Positions 18,922 through 26,955 of a stretch of DNA of 64,000 bases are shown piece by piece. The stretch is taken from the NCBI GenBank assembly GCA_937967325.1, contig CALBSQ010000158.1:32507-96506 (forward strand), given 5' to 3'. Numbering within the stretch: the first letter of the stretch is position 1; each line of letters opens with the position of its first letter. Made by a program: the position numbers and the translations under genes. This stretch comes from an uncultured Chloroflexota bacterium (GTDB lineage Bacteria > Chloroflexota > UBA4733). The notes under the pieces are model-generated. The model had not been told where the DNA came from, did no database searches, and worked only from the letters and a program-made list of their open reading frames with translations.

Positions 18922-20013
18922 GTGTTCGACCGAGAGCGTGATGGCCAGCTCCTGAATGCCGCGCGCGGTAGCGTCGTCTACGCCGACATGTTCGACTACC
19001 CGCTGACGCTGGAAGAAGTCCATCGCGACTTGGTCGGTGTCGCCGCGACGACCGCTGAGACGGCACACGCTGTCGGAACTCTGCTGACGGTGGGACGCCT
19101 GGCGGTCGACGGCCCTTTCCTCATCCTGCCCGGCCGCGACGGGCTGGCGGAGCTGCGCCGGGAGCGGCGCGAGCGTGCGCGCCGCCTGTGGCCGGCCGCG
19201 CGCCGGTTTGGAACGATCATCGCCGGCCTGCCGTTCGTCCGGATGGTGGCGGTGAGTGGCTCATTGGCCGCCGAGAATCCCGACGCTCGAGCAGACCTCG
19301 ACTACCTCATCGTGACCCGCCCGGGACGGCTCTGGCTCGTTCGAGCCCTGGTCGTCACCTTGGTCCGGCTCGCGCGTCGCGCCGGTGTCCGCCTCTGCCC
19401 AAACTACCTCCTGACGACTGGCGCGCTCGCGCTGCCGCGCCACGACGTGTACACCGCCCATGAGCTGTTGCAAGCGGTCCCTGTCGCCGGCTTCGCCGTA
19501 CACCGGCTGATGCTGGAGCGCAACCGCTGGGCGGCCCACTGGCTCCCCAACCGCTACGCTGCCGCCACCCCTCCCTATCGCTCTGACGCGCGCCTGTGGA
19601 ACACTGTTCGACAGGGTGCAGAGGTCGCCCTCTCCGGAACCCTCGGCGACCGGATCGAGGCCTGGGAAGCGCGTCGAAAGCAGTCACGGTTCAAAAACGA
19701 GCATGGCGCCGCCCGCTTCACCGCTGACGTGTGCGAAGGCCACTTCGGACGCAGCCGCCAGCGCGCGCTCCGCGACTTCGAGCAACGCTGTCGCGAACTC
19801 GGCATTGCGCTGCCGGTTCCTCTGGATCAAGACGACGAGCAGCTTTCCGTCCCGTCGGATCCAGGGATAGCAACGCCGCGTCGAGAGCATGGCGCTGCCA
19901 CTTACCCTGGACACCTTCCAGGTAGCCAGATGTCCTTCCCGCATGCGTTCCCCCTCTCCGCGCCGGAGAGGGGGGGAGGGGGTGAGGTTCCCTCGCCCGT
20001 GGGACCACGATGA
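18922..20013 (+). CDS. Nucleotidyltransferase-fold protein of the surface-polymer cluster
   Basis: About 363 aa from the GTG at 18922. The frame is open upstream, but that part overlaps the ligase gene and the terminator hairpin. A winged-helix-like N-terminus (SVVYADMFDYPLTLEEVHRD) is followed by VSGSLAAENPDARADLDYLI, which fits the GS-x(n)-DxD signature of the polymerase-beta nucleotidyltransferase fold. A C-terminal domain of unknown function follows. Genes like this occur beside radical SAM and glycan genes, but the reaction is not known. The last 20 codons come from a family D repeat (HAFPLSAPERGGGG) and supply the stop, which overlaps the next start (ATGA). Confidence 0.65.
   Translation: MFDRERDGQLLNAARGSVVYADMFDYPLTLEEVHRDLVGVAATTAETAHAVGTLLTVGRLAVDGPFLILPGRDGLAELRRERRERARRLWPAARRFGTIIAGLPFVRMVAVSGSLAAENPDARADLDYLIVTRPGRLWLVRALVVTLVRLARRAGVRLCPNYLLTTGALALPRHDVYTAHELLQAVPVAGFAVHRLMLERNRWAAHWLPNRYAAATPPYRSDARLWNTVRQGAEVALSGTLGDRIEAWEARRKQSRFKNEHGAARFTADVCEGHFGRSRQRALRDFEQRCRELGIALPVPLDQDDEQLSVPSDPGIATPRREHGAATYPGHLPGSQMSFPHAFPLSAPERGGGGEVPSPVGPR
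19945..19987. repeat. Family D palindromic repeat forming the gene's 3' end
   Basis: CCCCCTCTCCG at 19950-19960 pairs with 19964-19974 across a CGC loop. The 43-bp unit reappears reverse-complemented at 57769-57811 with only a few differences. Confidence 0.75.
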
Positions 20014-21530
20014 GCCAAGTTCTGCTGGGTCAATCCTACTACCTGCGCTTTGATCCGAAACTCTGGGAGGCGATGCGGCCCTACCCCCCGCTGGGCGCCA
20101 TGTACGCGGCCTCCTTCCTCCGGCAGCGAGGCTACGATGCGTCCCTCTTCGACGCCATGCTGGCCGGCTCAGAGAACGAGTGGGCGCAGGCGCTGCAACG
20201 GGAGCAGCCGCGGTTCGCGGTGCTCTACGAAGACAACTTCAACTACCTGTCCAAGATGTGCCTGCTGCGGATGCGCCAGGCCGCGTTCACGATGATCGAG
20301 ATGGCGCTGGCGCACCAGTGCACGGTGATTGTGGCCGGCTCCGACGCCACCGATCACGCCGAGCGATACCTGGCCGCCGGCGCCCACTACGTCTTGCTCG
20401 GTGAGGGCGAGCACACTCTGGGCGAGCTGCTGGACCGCCTCACCGGACGATCAGAAACGCCGCTTGCGGCGATCAGCGGACTCGCCTTCTCTGACGATGC
20501 GAGCGACCAGGCGATTTCCCGGACACCGCGCCGGCCCGACATCAAGGACCTGGACGCGTTGCCGTTCCCGGCGTGGGATCTCATCGACGTGCCGCGCTAT
20601 CGCGACATCTGGCGTCGCCGGCACGGCTACTATTCCATGAATGCCGTCACGACCCGCGGCTGTCCCTACCATTGCAACTGGTGCGCCAAGCCAATCTGGG
20701 GGCAGCGCTACCACTCGCGCAGCCCGGAGAATGTGGTCGCCGAGCTGCAATGGCTCAAGACCACCTATCGACCCGATCATATCTGGTTTGCCGACGACAT
20801 CCTCGGGCTGAAGCCCGGCTGGCTCCAACGCTTCGCCGACTGCGTTGCGGAACGCGGCGCTCGTATTCCCTTCAAGAGTCTCCACCGAGTCGACCTGCTC
20901 CTCAAGGAGGGCACGGTCCAGGCGCTCCAGCGGGCAGGCGCCAAGACGGTGTGGGTAGGTGCCGAGTCGGGCTCGCAGAGGATTCTCGACGCCATGGAGA
21001 AGGGCACCTGCGTCGAGCAGATATACGAGGCGGCCCGACGGCTTCACGCCGCGAATATCGAGGTAGGGTTCTTCTTGCAGTTCGGCTACCCCGGTGAAAC
21101 CCGTGCCGATGTGGAAGCGACGCTGCGGATGGTGCGCGAATGCCGTCCGGACGACATCGGCATGTCCGTGTCATATCCGTTACCGGGCACCAGGTTCCAC
21201 CAGGCGGTGCAGGCGCAGCTCGGCGCCACCCGCAACTGGCGCGACTCGGACGACCTCGCCATGCTCTACCAGGGCCCCTTCTCCAGCGACTTCTACCGGC
21301 AGTTGCACACCGTGCTGCACAAAGAGTTCCGCGCTCGCCGGAGCTGGCAGGAGTTGCGATCAACCCTGCGTTCGCCCGCGACGCTTCGGCCGCGCCACGT
21401 CCGGCGGGCCGCGGCGATGCTCCATCATCTGCTCACGCTTCCAGCCGCGCGGTTGCGGCTGGGGTGGTTGGGCAGATCACCCACGCCGCTATCGAGGCTT
21501 TCACCTGCGACGCGATCCTCGGACCAGTGA
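20010..21530 (+). CDS. B12-binding-type radical SAM protein, first of two
   Basis: 506 aa. Residues about 1-150 resemble a cobalamin-binding Rossmann domain (YPPLGAMYAASFLRQRGYD, then VIVAGSDATDHAERYLAAGA, VLLGEGEHTLGELL). The radical SAM barrel begins at about 210 with TTRGCPYHCNWCAKP, i.e. C218-x3-C222-x2-C225 binding the 4Fe-4S cluster. A later conserved VWVGAESGSQRILDAMEKGT also fits the family. Such enzymes typically methylate unactivated carbons or rearrange lipids and cofactors. ATGA overlap with the nucleotidyltransferase-like gene couples them. The substrate is unknown. Confidence 0.9.
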   Translation: MSQVLLGQSYYLRFDPKLWEAMRPYPPLGAMYAASFLRQRGYDASLFDAMLAGSENEWAQALQREQPRFAVLYEDNFNYLSKMCLLRMRQAAFTMIEMALAHQCTVIVAGSDATDHAERYLAAGAHYVLLGEGEHTLGELLDRLTGRSETPLAAISGLAFSDDASDQAISRTPRRPDIKDLDALPFPAWDLIDVPRYRDIWRRRHGYYSMNAVTTRGCPYHCNWCAKPIWGQRYHSRSPENVVAELQWLKTTYRPDHIWFADDILGLKPGWLQRFADCVAERGARIPFKSLHRVDLLLKEGTVQALQRAGAKTVWVGAESGSQRILDAMEKGTCVEQIYEAARRLHAANIEVGFFLQFGYPGETRADVEATLRMVRECRPDDIGMSVSYPLPGTRFHQAVQAQLGATRNWRDSDDLAMLYQGPFSSDFYRQLHTVLHKEFRARRSWQELRSTLRSPATLRPRHVRRAAAMLHHLLTLPAARLRLGWLGRSPTPLSRLSPATRSSDQ

Positions 21531-21541
21531 GCGGTGACATA

Positions 21542-22360
21542 ATGACGATTGCGACCGATCCTCATCTCCTCGATACCCGGCGCGCCTTCGATAGCGTCGC
21601 CGCCGAGTACGACGGACCATCCGGCAACAACGCCTTGATCCAGCGGATGCGCGACGCGACCTGGCGCGTGCTGTTGGAGACGTTCCCGCCCGGCGCCCGG
21701 CTGCTGGACGTTGGCTGCGGCACGGGTCTGGACGCGGTCTACCTCGCGGCGCACGACTATCAGGTTCTTGCCACCGACTGGTCGCCGCTCATGGTCGAGC
21801 GCACGCGTCACCGTGCTGAGCGGGAAGGGCTGGCGCCCGCTGTGCGCGCAGAGTTGATCGGCGCGCACGAGCTGCACTTGCTGACCGGCGAGCGCTTCGA
21901 CGGCATTTTTTCCAACTTCGGGCCGCTGAACTGCGTCCCCTCCCTGGAAGCCACAGCTCGACACTGCTTCGACCTGTTGGCGCCGGGCGGCAGACTGGTG
22001 CTCACCGTGATTGGACGCTGGTGCCCCTGGGAGGTCGCCTACTATGCCGCGCGCGGTCAGTGGCGTCGGGCGCTCGTGCGCGCGCATGATGACGCCACAC
22101 CGGTCGGCCTCAACGGCCAAACCGTGTGGACCCGCTACTGGTCGCCGCGCGAGTTCTATGCCGCCTTCGCGGCAGGATTTGTTCTGACGCGGTACCGGGC
22201 GCTTGGGCTCTTCTTGCCGCCGCCCTACCTCATTGGGCTGTACGAGCGGCTGGGCAACCTGGGTGCGAGCATCGGCCGACTGGACGATCGGCTCGGCGGC
22301 CTGCCGTGGCTCCGTGATCTTGGCGACCACTTCCTGATGGTCCTAACGAGGCGCCGCTGA
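21542..22360 (+). CDS. Class I SAM-dependent methyltransferase
   Basis: About 272 aa from the ATG at 21542. The SAM-binding motif I is LLDVGCGTGLDAVYLA, motif II follows as VLATDWSPLMVERTR, and motif IV is FDGIFSNFGPLNCV. This fits a methyltransferase-11/25 type fold acting on small molecules or glycan/lipid intermediates. It begins 11 nt after the first radical SAM gene and its stop abuts the double methyltransferase, so it is within one operon. In-frame sequence upstream of 21542 overlaps the radical SAM gene and is not conserved, so the later start was chosen. The acceptor is unknown. Confidence 0.9.
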   Translation: MTIATDPHLLDTRRAFDSVAAEYDGPSGNNALIQRMRDATWRVLLETFPPGARLLDVGCGTGLDAVYLAAHDYQVLATDWSPLMVERTRHRAEREGLAPAVRAELIGAHELHLLTGERFDGIFSNFGPLNCVPSLEATARHCFDLLAPGGRLVLTVIGRWCPWEVAYYAARGQWRRALVRAHDDATPVGLNGQTVWTRYWSPREFYAAFAAGFVLTRYRALGLFLPPPYLIGLYERLGNLGASIGRLDDRLGGLPWLRDLGDHFLMVLTRRR

Positions 22361-24325
22361 ATGCCACGGCCAGGAGTACCTCAGCACGGAGCGGCGCCGC
22401 CCCATCCCCCTGCCCTCGCGCCCGTCAACGCGTTCCGTTGGGCCTGTCCCGTGTGTCACGGTCCATTGACGATGTCGTCGAGCAGCGCGGCCTGCAATCG
22501 GTGTCCGGCCACTTTTCAGCAGATCGAAGGCATCTGGCGCTTCCTGCCCGAGTCGCGCGCCCGCTTCTTCGCCGGTTTTCTTGGCCGTTACGAGCTGGTG
22601 CGCGCCGAGGAAGGCTGGGGACGCCCCGACGCTGCCTATTTCCTCGCGCTGCCGGAGGTAGATACCGGCGACCCTCTATGGAGGATCTGGGGCATTCGGG
22701 CAGCCAACTTTCGGCGCTTTGTGCGTGACGTGCTGGCGCCGCTAGAAGCGTCGCTGGGCCGGCCTCTGAAAGTGCTGGACCTTGGCGCCGGCAACTGCTG
22801 GCTGGCACATCGCCTCGCTTTGCGGAGGCATCACGTCGCCGCGGTCGACCTGGCAACCGGCGTCCTGGACGGCCTGGCAGCTCGCGTCTGGTACGAAGCG
22901 GATTGGGAAACGACCACGAGCCAGCCGTTCGTCGCCGTGCAGGCAGAGTTCGACCGCCTCCCCTACGCGGCCGGACTGTTTGACCTGGCGATCTTCAATG
23001 CCTCCCTGCACTATGTACAGGACGGCGCCCGCACATTGCAGGAGGCTCTCCGCGTGCTCCGCCCGGCCGGCCGCATCGTGGTTTTGGATTCACCGGTCTA
23101 CCGCAATGTCACGAGCGGCGCGCACATGGTGAACGAGCGGGAGGCACGCTTCCAAAACGCCTACGGCCTGGTTGCCTGTTCCCATGCCACCGAGGGCTTC
23201 CTTACTCGTGCCGGCCTGGCCGCGTGGGGGAAAGCACTGGGCCTGCAATGGCAGGCGGCACCGGAGACCGAGCACTGGCGCGGTGTGGCAAGGTCGTGGA
23301 TTGGACACCTGCGCGCCGGACGCGAGACGGCGACATTCCCCCTAATGGTCGGTTCGCGGAGCGACTCGGCGCCGCCGCGGGCGGCGCACTCTCCGGCCGT
23401 TCGCCGGCTGTGGCGCGGCCTCTTGCGCTGGCGCTTCCGGCTCATTCAGCGCCGGCGCCACAACCACCTGGCGTTGGAATATGTCGACGGCAAGCCGCTT
23501 CTGGTGCTGCCCGGCGTGTTCAACCCCAAACTGCTGCGCAGCGGGGAGTTTCTGGCCCGCATGCTCAGCCGGACAACCGCTGAATCCGACGCAGGTTCCG
23601 CGCCCGTGTTACGAGCAAATAACAAGGGGCAACCATCGGAGCGCGGGCGTCCCGCCCGCCCGGCTGCCGCAACCCCCGGCGGTAGAGCTCCGCGGGACGA
23701 TGGTCCGGCCCCGCGAGCGACCGGGGCGGGCGGGACGCCCGCGCTCCGAGCCCGACCCCAGGAAGGCCCGTCCGACCTGGCAGATGCGTCAATCACCGTT
23801 CCGCTCATCCCGACCGGCGGCACCGTCCTGGATATGGGGACCGGCTCCGGCCTCGGAGCCATTTTCGCCGCGCAGCAGGCCAGCCGCGTCGTAGCCGTCG
23901 ACCTCAACCCGGCCGCTGTGCGCTGCGCTCGGATCAACGCGCTGCTCAACGGCGTTGAAGACCGCGTCGAGGTGCGCGAGGGCGACCTGTTCGCCCCGAT
24001 CGGCGGCGAGCGGTTCGACGTGGTCCTCTTCAATCCGCCCTACTACCGTGGGAAGCCCCGTGACGCACTCGATCTCGCCTGGAGATCACTCGACGTGGTG
24101 GATCGCTTTGCAGCGGACCTACAGTGCCACTTGCGGCCCGGGGGGTATGCCCTGATCGTGCTCTCCTCCGACGGCGAAGCGGCCGCTTTTCTGCAATGCT
24201 TCCATGAGCAGGGGCTGTCCGTCACTGCGCTGGCGAGCTCTGACCTCATCAACGAGACGCTTGGCATCTATCGGGTGAGCCCCTCGACGGCAGAAAGGTG
24301 GTCCAAAGGTGCTGATCCTCTATAA
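22361..24325 (+). CDS. Double methyltransferase fusion with N-terminal zinc ribbon and palindromic linker
   Basis: 654 aa. Residues about 28-55 hold a CPVCHGPL...CNRCPATF zinc-ribbon-like pair. A first class I methyltransferase follows (LDLGAGNCWLAHRLAL at about 138, DLAIFNASLHYVQDGARTL). A second methyltransferase occupies the C-terminal 200 residues (LDMGTGSGLGAIFAA, then VVLFNPPYYRG), whose NPPY motif resembles HemK/RlmG-type N-methyltransferases. The two are joined by a linker of which 38 codons (23636-23749) are a palindromic repeat. It sits between radical SAM and methyltransferase genes and overlaps the next gene by 17 bp. The substrate is unknown. Confidence 0.8.
   Translation: MPRPGVPQHGAAPPHPPALAPVNAFRWACPVCHGPLTMSSSSAACNRCPATFQQIEGIWRFLPESRARFFAGFLGRYELVRAEEGWGRPDAAYFLALPEVDTGDPLWRIWGIRAANFRRFVRDVLAPLEASLGRPLKVLDLGAGNCWLAHRLALRRHHVAAVDLATGVLDGLAARVWYEADWETTTSQPFVAVQAEFDRLPYAAGLFDLAIFNASLHYVQDGARTLQEALRVLRPAGRIVVLDSPVYRNVTSGAHMVNEREARFQNAYGLVACSHATEGFLTRAGLAAWGKALGLQWQAAPETEHWRGVARSWIGHLRAGRETATFPLMVGSRSDSAPPRAAHSPAVRRLWRGLLRWRFRLIQRRRHNHLALEYVDGKPLLVLPGVFNPKLLRSGEFLARMLSRTTAESDAGSAPVLRANNKGQPSERGRPARPAAATPGGRAPRDDGPAPRATGAGGTPALRARPQEGPSDLADASITVPLIPTGGTVLDMGTGSGLGAIFAAQQASRVVAVDLNPAAVRCARINALLNGVEDRVEVREGDLFAPIGGERFDVVLFNPPYYRGKPRDALDLAWRSLDVVDRFAADLQCHLRPGGYALIVLSSDGEAAAFLQCFHEQGLSVTALASSDLINETLGIYRVSPSTAERWSKGADPL
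23636..23749. repeat. Family A palindromic element inside the double methyltransferase gene
   Basis: Perfect 25-bp arms at 23636-23660 and 23725-23749 (core GCGGGCGTCCCGCCCGC). Length 114 bp is exactly 38 codons. The same arms, 23 bp exact, occur at 55511-55533 and 55601-55623 in an intergenic region. Confidence 0.9.
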
Positions 24326-25784
24326 CCCGCCCAGCAACGCCGGGCGCAAGGCGATCCTCCCGATGTCGCTGCTCGCCCTCGGCGCAGTGCTTGAGGGGAA
24401 GCACGACTACCAGATCGTCGACGGCAATCTGGAGGCCGATCCGGTGGCCGCCATCGACCGGATAGTGCGAGCGACCGGCGCCGATGTCCTCGGGGTCACC
24501 GTGATGCCCGGCCCCCAGTTGTCGCAGGCTGTCCCGCAGTGTCGCCGGCTCAAGCAGCTACACCCGCGGCTCATCATCGTCTGGGGCGGCTATTTCCCGA
24601 CCCAACATTATGAGGCCTGCCTGCGCGCCGAGTACGTCGACTACGTCGTGCGCGGCCACGGCGAGTTGACGTTCCTGGCGCTGCTGGATGCGCTCCGCGA
24701 CGGCCGCGACCCGTCCGATCTGGCCGGCCTGGCCTGCCGGCAGGCAGCAACCGGCAAGGTAATCGCCAACCCGATGGCGCCGATCCCCCATCCGGATCAA
24801 TTGCCGGGCTTCCCCTACCAACGGATCGACCTCCGGCGCTATATCCGCTCCACCTTCCTGGGCCGCCGCACGCTGCCGCACCATTCCAGCTATGGCTGCC
24901 CCTTCTTCTGCAACTTCTGCGCCGTGGTCAACATGGTCAACGGTCGCTGGGTCGCGCAATCGGCGGAACGGACCGCGCACGTCGTCCGCTCCCTGGTGCG
25001 CGAATGGTCGCTGGATGCTATCGAGTTCTACGACAACAATTTCTTCGTCCACGAGGCCCGCACGGCCGACTTCGCCGCGCGCATCCGCGACCTCAATATT
25101 TCCTGGTGGGGCGAATCGCGCATCGACACGCTGCTGAAATATCCCGATCGGACGTGGACCGTCATGCGCGACAGTGGCCTGAAGATGGTGTTCATGGGCG
25201 CCGAGTCGGGGTCCGACGAGACGCTGCAGCGCATGAACAAGGGCGGTACCGCCTCCACGGACAAGACGCTGGCCATCGCCGCCAAGATGAGGCAATACGG
25301 CATCATCCCCGAGTTCTCCTTCGTGCTCGGCAACCCGCCCGACCCCGAGGCGGACGTGCGCCAGACGCTGGAGTTCATCCGCCGCGTAAAAGCCGTCAAT
25401 GCGCAGTCGGAGATCATCCTCTACCTGTACACGCCGGTCCCCCTAGCCGGCGAGCTGTACGATCAGGCCAGGGCGCAGGGCTTCCGCTTCCCTGAGACGC
25501 TGGAGGCGTGGATCAGCCCCCAATGGCAAGAGTTCTCGCAGCGTCGCAACAATCACGTCCCCTGGATAAAGGATCCGTTGCGCCAGCAGGTGCGCAACTT
25601 CGAGCGCGTGCTCAATGCCTATTACCCAACCGCCACTAACCCTGACCTTCGCGGTCTCCCTTGCTGGGTGCTGCGCGTCGCCGGCGGCTGGCGCTACCAC
25701 ACCCACCAGTATCGCCATCCCCTGGAGCTGCGCGCCCTCCAGCGGGTCCTGGCCTACCAGCGCCCGGAGACCAGCAGTGCGTAG
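24309..25784 (+). CDS. B12-binding-type radical SAM protein, second of two
   Basis: 491 aa, GTG start inside the end of the previous gene. The N-terminal Rossmann-like cobalamin-type domain shows PMSLLALGAVLEGKHDYQIVDG and VWGGYFPTQHYEA. The radical SAM barrel carries SSYGCPFFCNFCAVV, i.e. C197-x3-C201-x2-C204, and later FMGAESGSDETLQRMNKGG. It is homologous in layout to the gene at 20010 but clearly diverged, so the pair probably perform two separate radical steps. The position between methyltransferases and a SPASM radical SAM gene suggests a multistep modification pathway. No substrate can be named. Confidence 0.9.
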   Translation: MLILYNPPSNAGRKAILPMSLLALGAVLEGKHDYQIVDGNLEADPVAAIDRIVRATGADVLGVTVMPGPQLSQAVPQCRRLKQLHPRLIIVWGGYFPTQHYEACLRAEYVDYVVRGHGELTFLALLDALRDGRDPSDLAGLACRQAATGKVIANPMAPIPHPDQLPGFPYQRIDLRRYIRSTFLGRRTLPHHSSYGCPFFCNFCAVVNMVNGRWVAQSAERTAHVVRSLVREWSLDAIEFYDNNFFVHEARTADFAARIRDLNISWWGESRIDTLLKYPDRTWTVMRDSGLKMVFMGAESGSDETLQRMNKGGTASTDKTLAIAAKMRQYGIIPEFSFVLGNPPDPEADVRQTLEFIRRVKAVNAQSEIILYLYTPVPLAGELYDQARAQGFRFPETLEAWISPQWQEFSQRRNNHVPWIKDPLRQQVRNFERVLNAYYPTATNPDLRGLPCWVLRVAGGWRYHTHQYRHPLELRALQRVLAYQRPETSSA

Positions 25785-25808
25785 AGACGTAGCCGGAGGG
25801 CAGGAGCA

Positions 25809-26849
25809 ATGCTCACACCCATCGAGATAGCCAAGCGTCAACTCACCATGGTCACGCACCGCATCCACACGCTGCCGGTGGTCGTGCTCATGCCCCACAG
25901 CCGCTGCAACTGCCGCTGCGTCATGTGCGACATCTGGAAGGCCAACCATGCCAGGCGGGAGCTGTCGCGCGACGACCTGGCAGTGCATTTGGCAGCCTTT
26001 CGCAAGCTAGGGGTGCGCCGCGTCGTGCTGTCCGGCGGTGAGGCGCTCATGCACACCAATCTCTGGACGCTTTGCACGCTCATCCGCGAGCTTCCGGCCG
26101 CCATCACCTTGCTGTCCACCGGATTGCTGCTGAAACGCCAGGCTGCCAATGTCGTGCAATGGTGCGACGAGGTCACCGTGTCGCTGGACGGCAGTCGGGA
26201 GGTCCACGACGCCATCCGCAACATTCCCCGGGCCTACGACCAGCTTGCAGCGGGCGTCGCCACACTGAAGGCTCTGCACCCCACGCTGCGCGTGACGGCT
26301 CGCTGTGTCTTGCAGCGACGCAACTTCCACGACCTGCCCAACGTGATCGATGCCGCCCACGCGCTGGGACTGGACCAGATTTCCTTCCTCGCTGCCGACG
26401 TCTCCTCCGCCGCCTTCAACCGGCCTGAGCCGTGGGACGGCACCCACGTTGATAACGTTGCCCTGAGTGGAGACGAGGCAGCGGAGTTTGCTGAGCTCGT
26501 CGAGGCAACGATCCGGCGGTGCAGCGACGACTTCGCCTCCGGCTTCATCGCGGAGGATCCCGACAAGCTGCGCCGCCTGCCACAATATTACGCCGCGCTG
26601 CACGGGAATGCCAACTTCCCCGCGACCGTCTGCAACGCCCCCTGGGTCTCGACCGTCGTCGAGGCCGACGGCACGGTCCGGCCATGCTTCTTCCACCGTG
26701 CCCTGGGCAACATACACGAGCACCCCATCGACGCGATCCTGAACTCGGACGATGCCGTCAACTTCCGCCGTCACCTCGACGTTCGGCAGGACCCTACCTG
26801 CCGCAAGTGCGTCTGCACGCTGCAGATTGGCGCGCGCACGCCGGTTTGA
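25809..26849 (+). CDS. Radical SAM protein with SPASM-like C-terminal cysteines
   Basis: 346 aa. The radical SAM motif is C33-x3-C37-x2-C40 in HSRCNCRCVMCDIWK, with VVLSGGEALMHTNL as the GGE SAM-binding loop. The C-terminus has CNAPW, then RPCFFHRALGNI and DPTCRKCVC, a SPASM/twitch arrangement that binds extra Fe-S clusters. SPASM enzymes modify peptides, proteins or carbohydrates. There is no obvious precursor peptide nearby. A GGAGGGCAGGAGCA site precedes the ATG. It closes the plus-strand run, with a palindrome before the convergent flippase gene. Confidence 0.9.
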   Translation: MLTPIEIAKRQLTMVTHRIHTLPVVVLMPHSRCNCRCVMCDIWKANHARRELSRDDLAVHLAAFRKLGVRRVVLSGGEALMHTNLWTLCTLIRELPAAITLLSTGLLLKRQAANVVQWCDEVTVSLDGSREVHDAIRNIPRAYDQLAAGVATLKALHPTLRVTARCVLQRRNFHDLPNVIDAAHALGLDQISFLAADVSSAAFNRPEPWDGTHVDNVALSGDEAAEFAELVEATIRRCSDDFASGFIAEDPDKLRRLPQYYAALHGNANFPATVCNAPWVSTVVEADGTVRPCFFHRALGNIHEHPIDAILNSDDAVNFRRHLDVRQDPTCRKCVCTLQIGARTPV

Positions 26850-26894
26850 CCATTGTTCGTACTCAGCCCTCCTGCAAGGGAGCTGCTGGCCATA

Positions 26895-26945
26895 GGTGAG
26901 ATGGGTTGGGCCGGGGGGGCCATCCCCGCACCAACCCATCTCACC
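26895..26945. terminator. Palindrome between convergent genes, possible bidirectional terminator
   Basis: GGTGAGATGGGTTGG at 26895-26909 is the exact complement of 26931-26945. The loop contains CCGGGGGGGCCATCCCC, related to family B elements at 14.4 and 17.9 kb. It lies between the SPASM gene (+) and the flippase (-). There is no long T-run. Confidence 0.5.
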
Positions 26946-26955
26946 AAAGACATCC

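Noticed and set aside
21140..21541. Upstream extension of the methyltransferase frame
   Set aside because: It lies within the radical SAM gene in another frame and has no methyltransferase resemblance.
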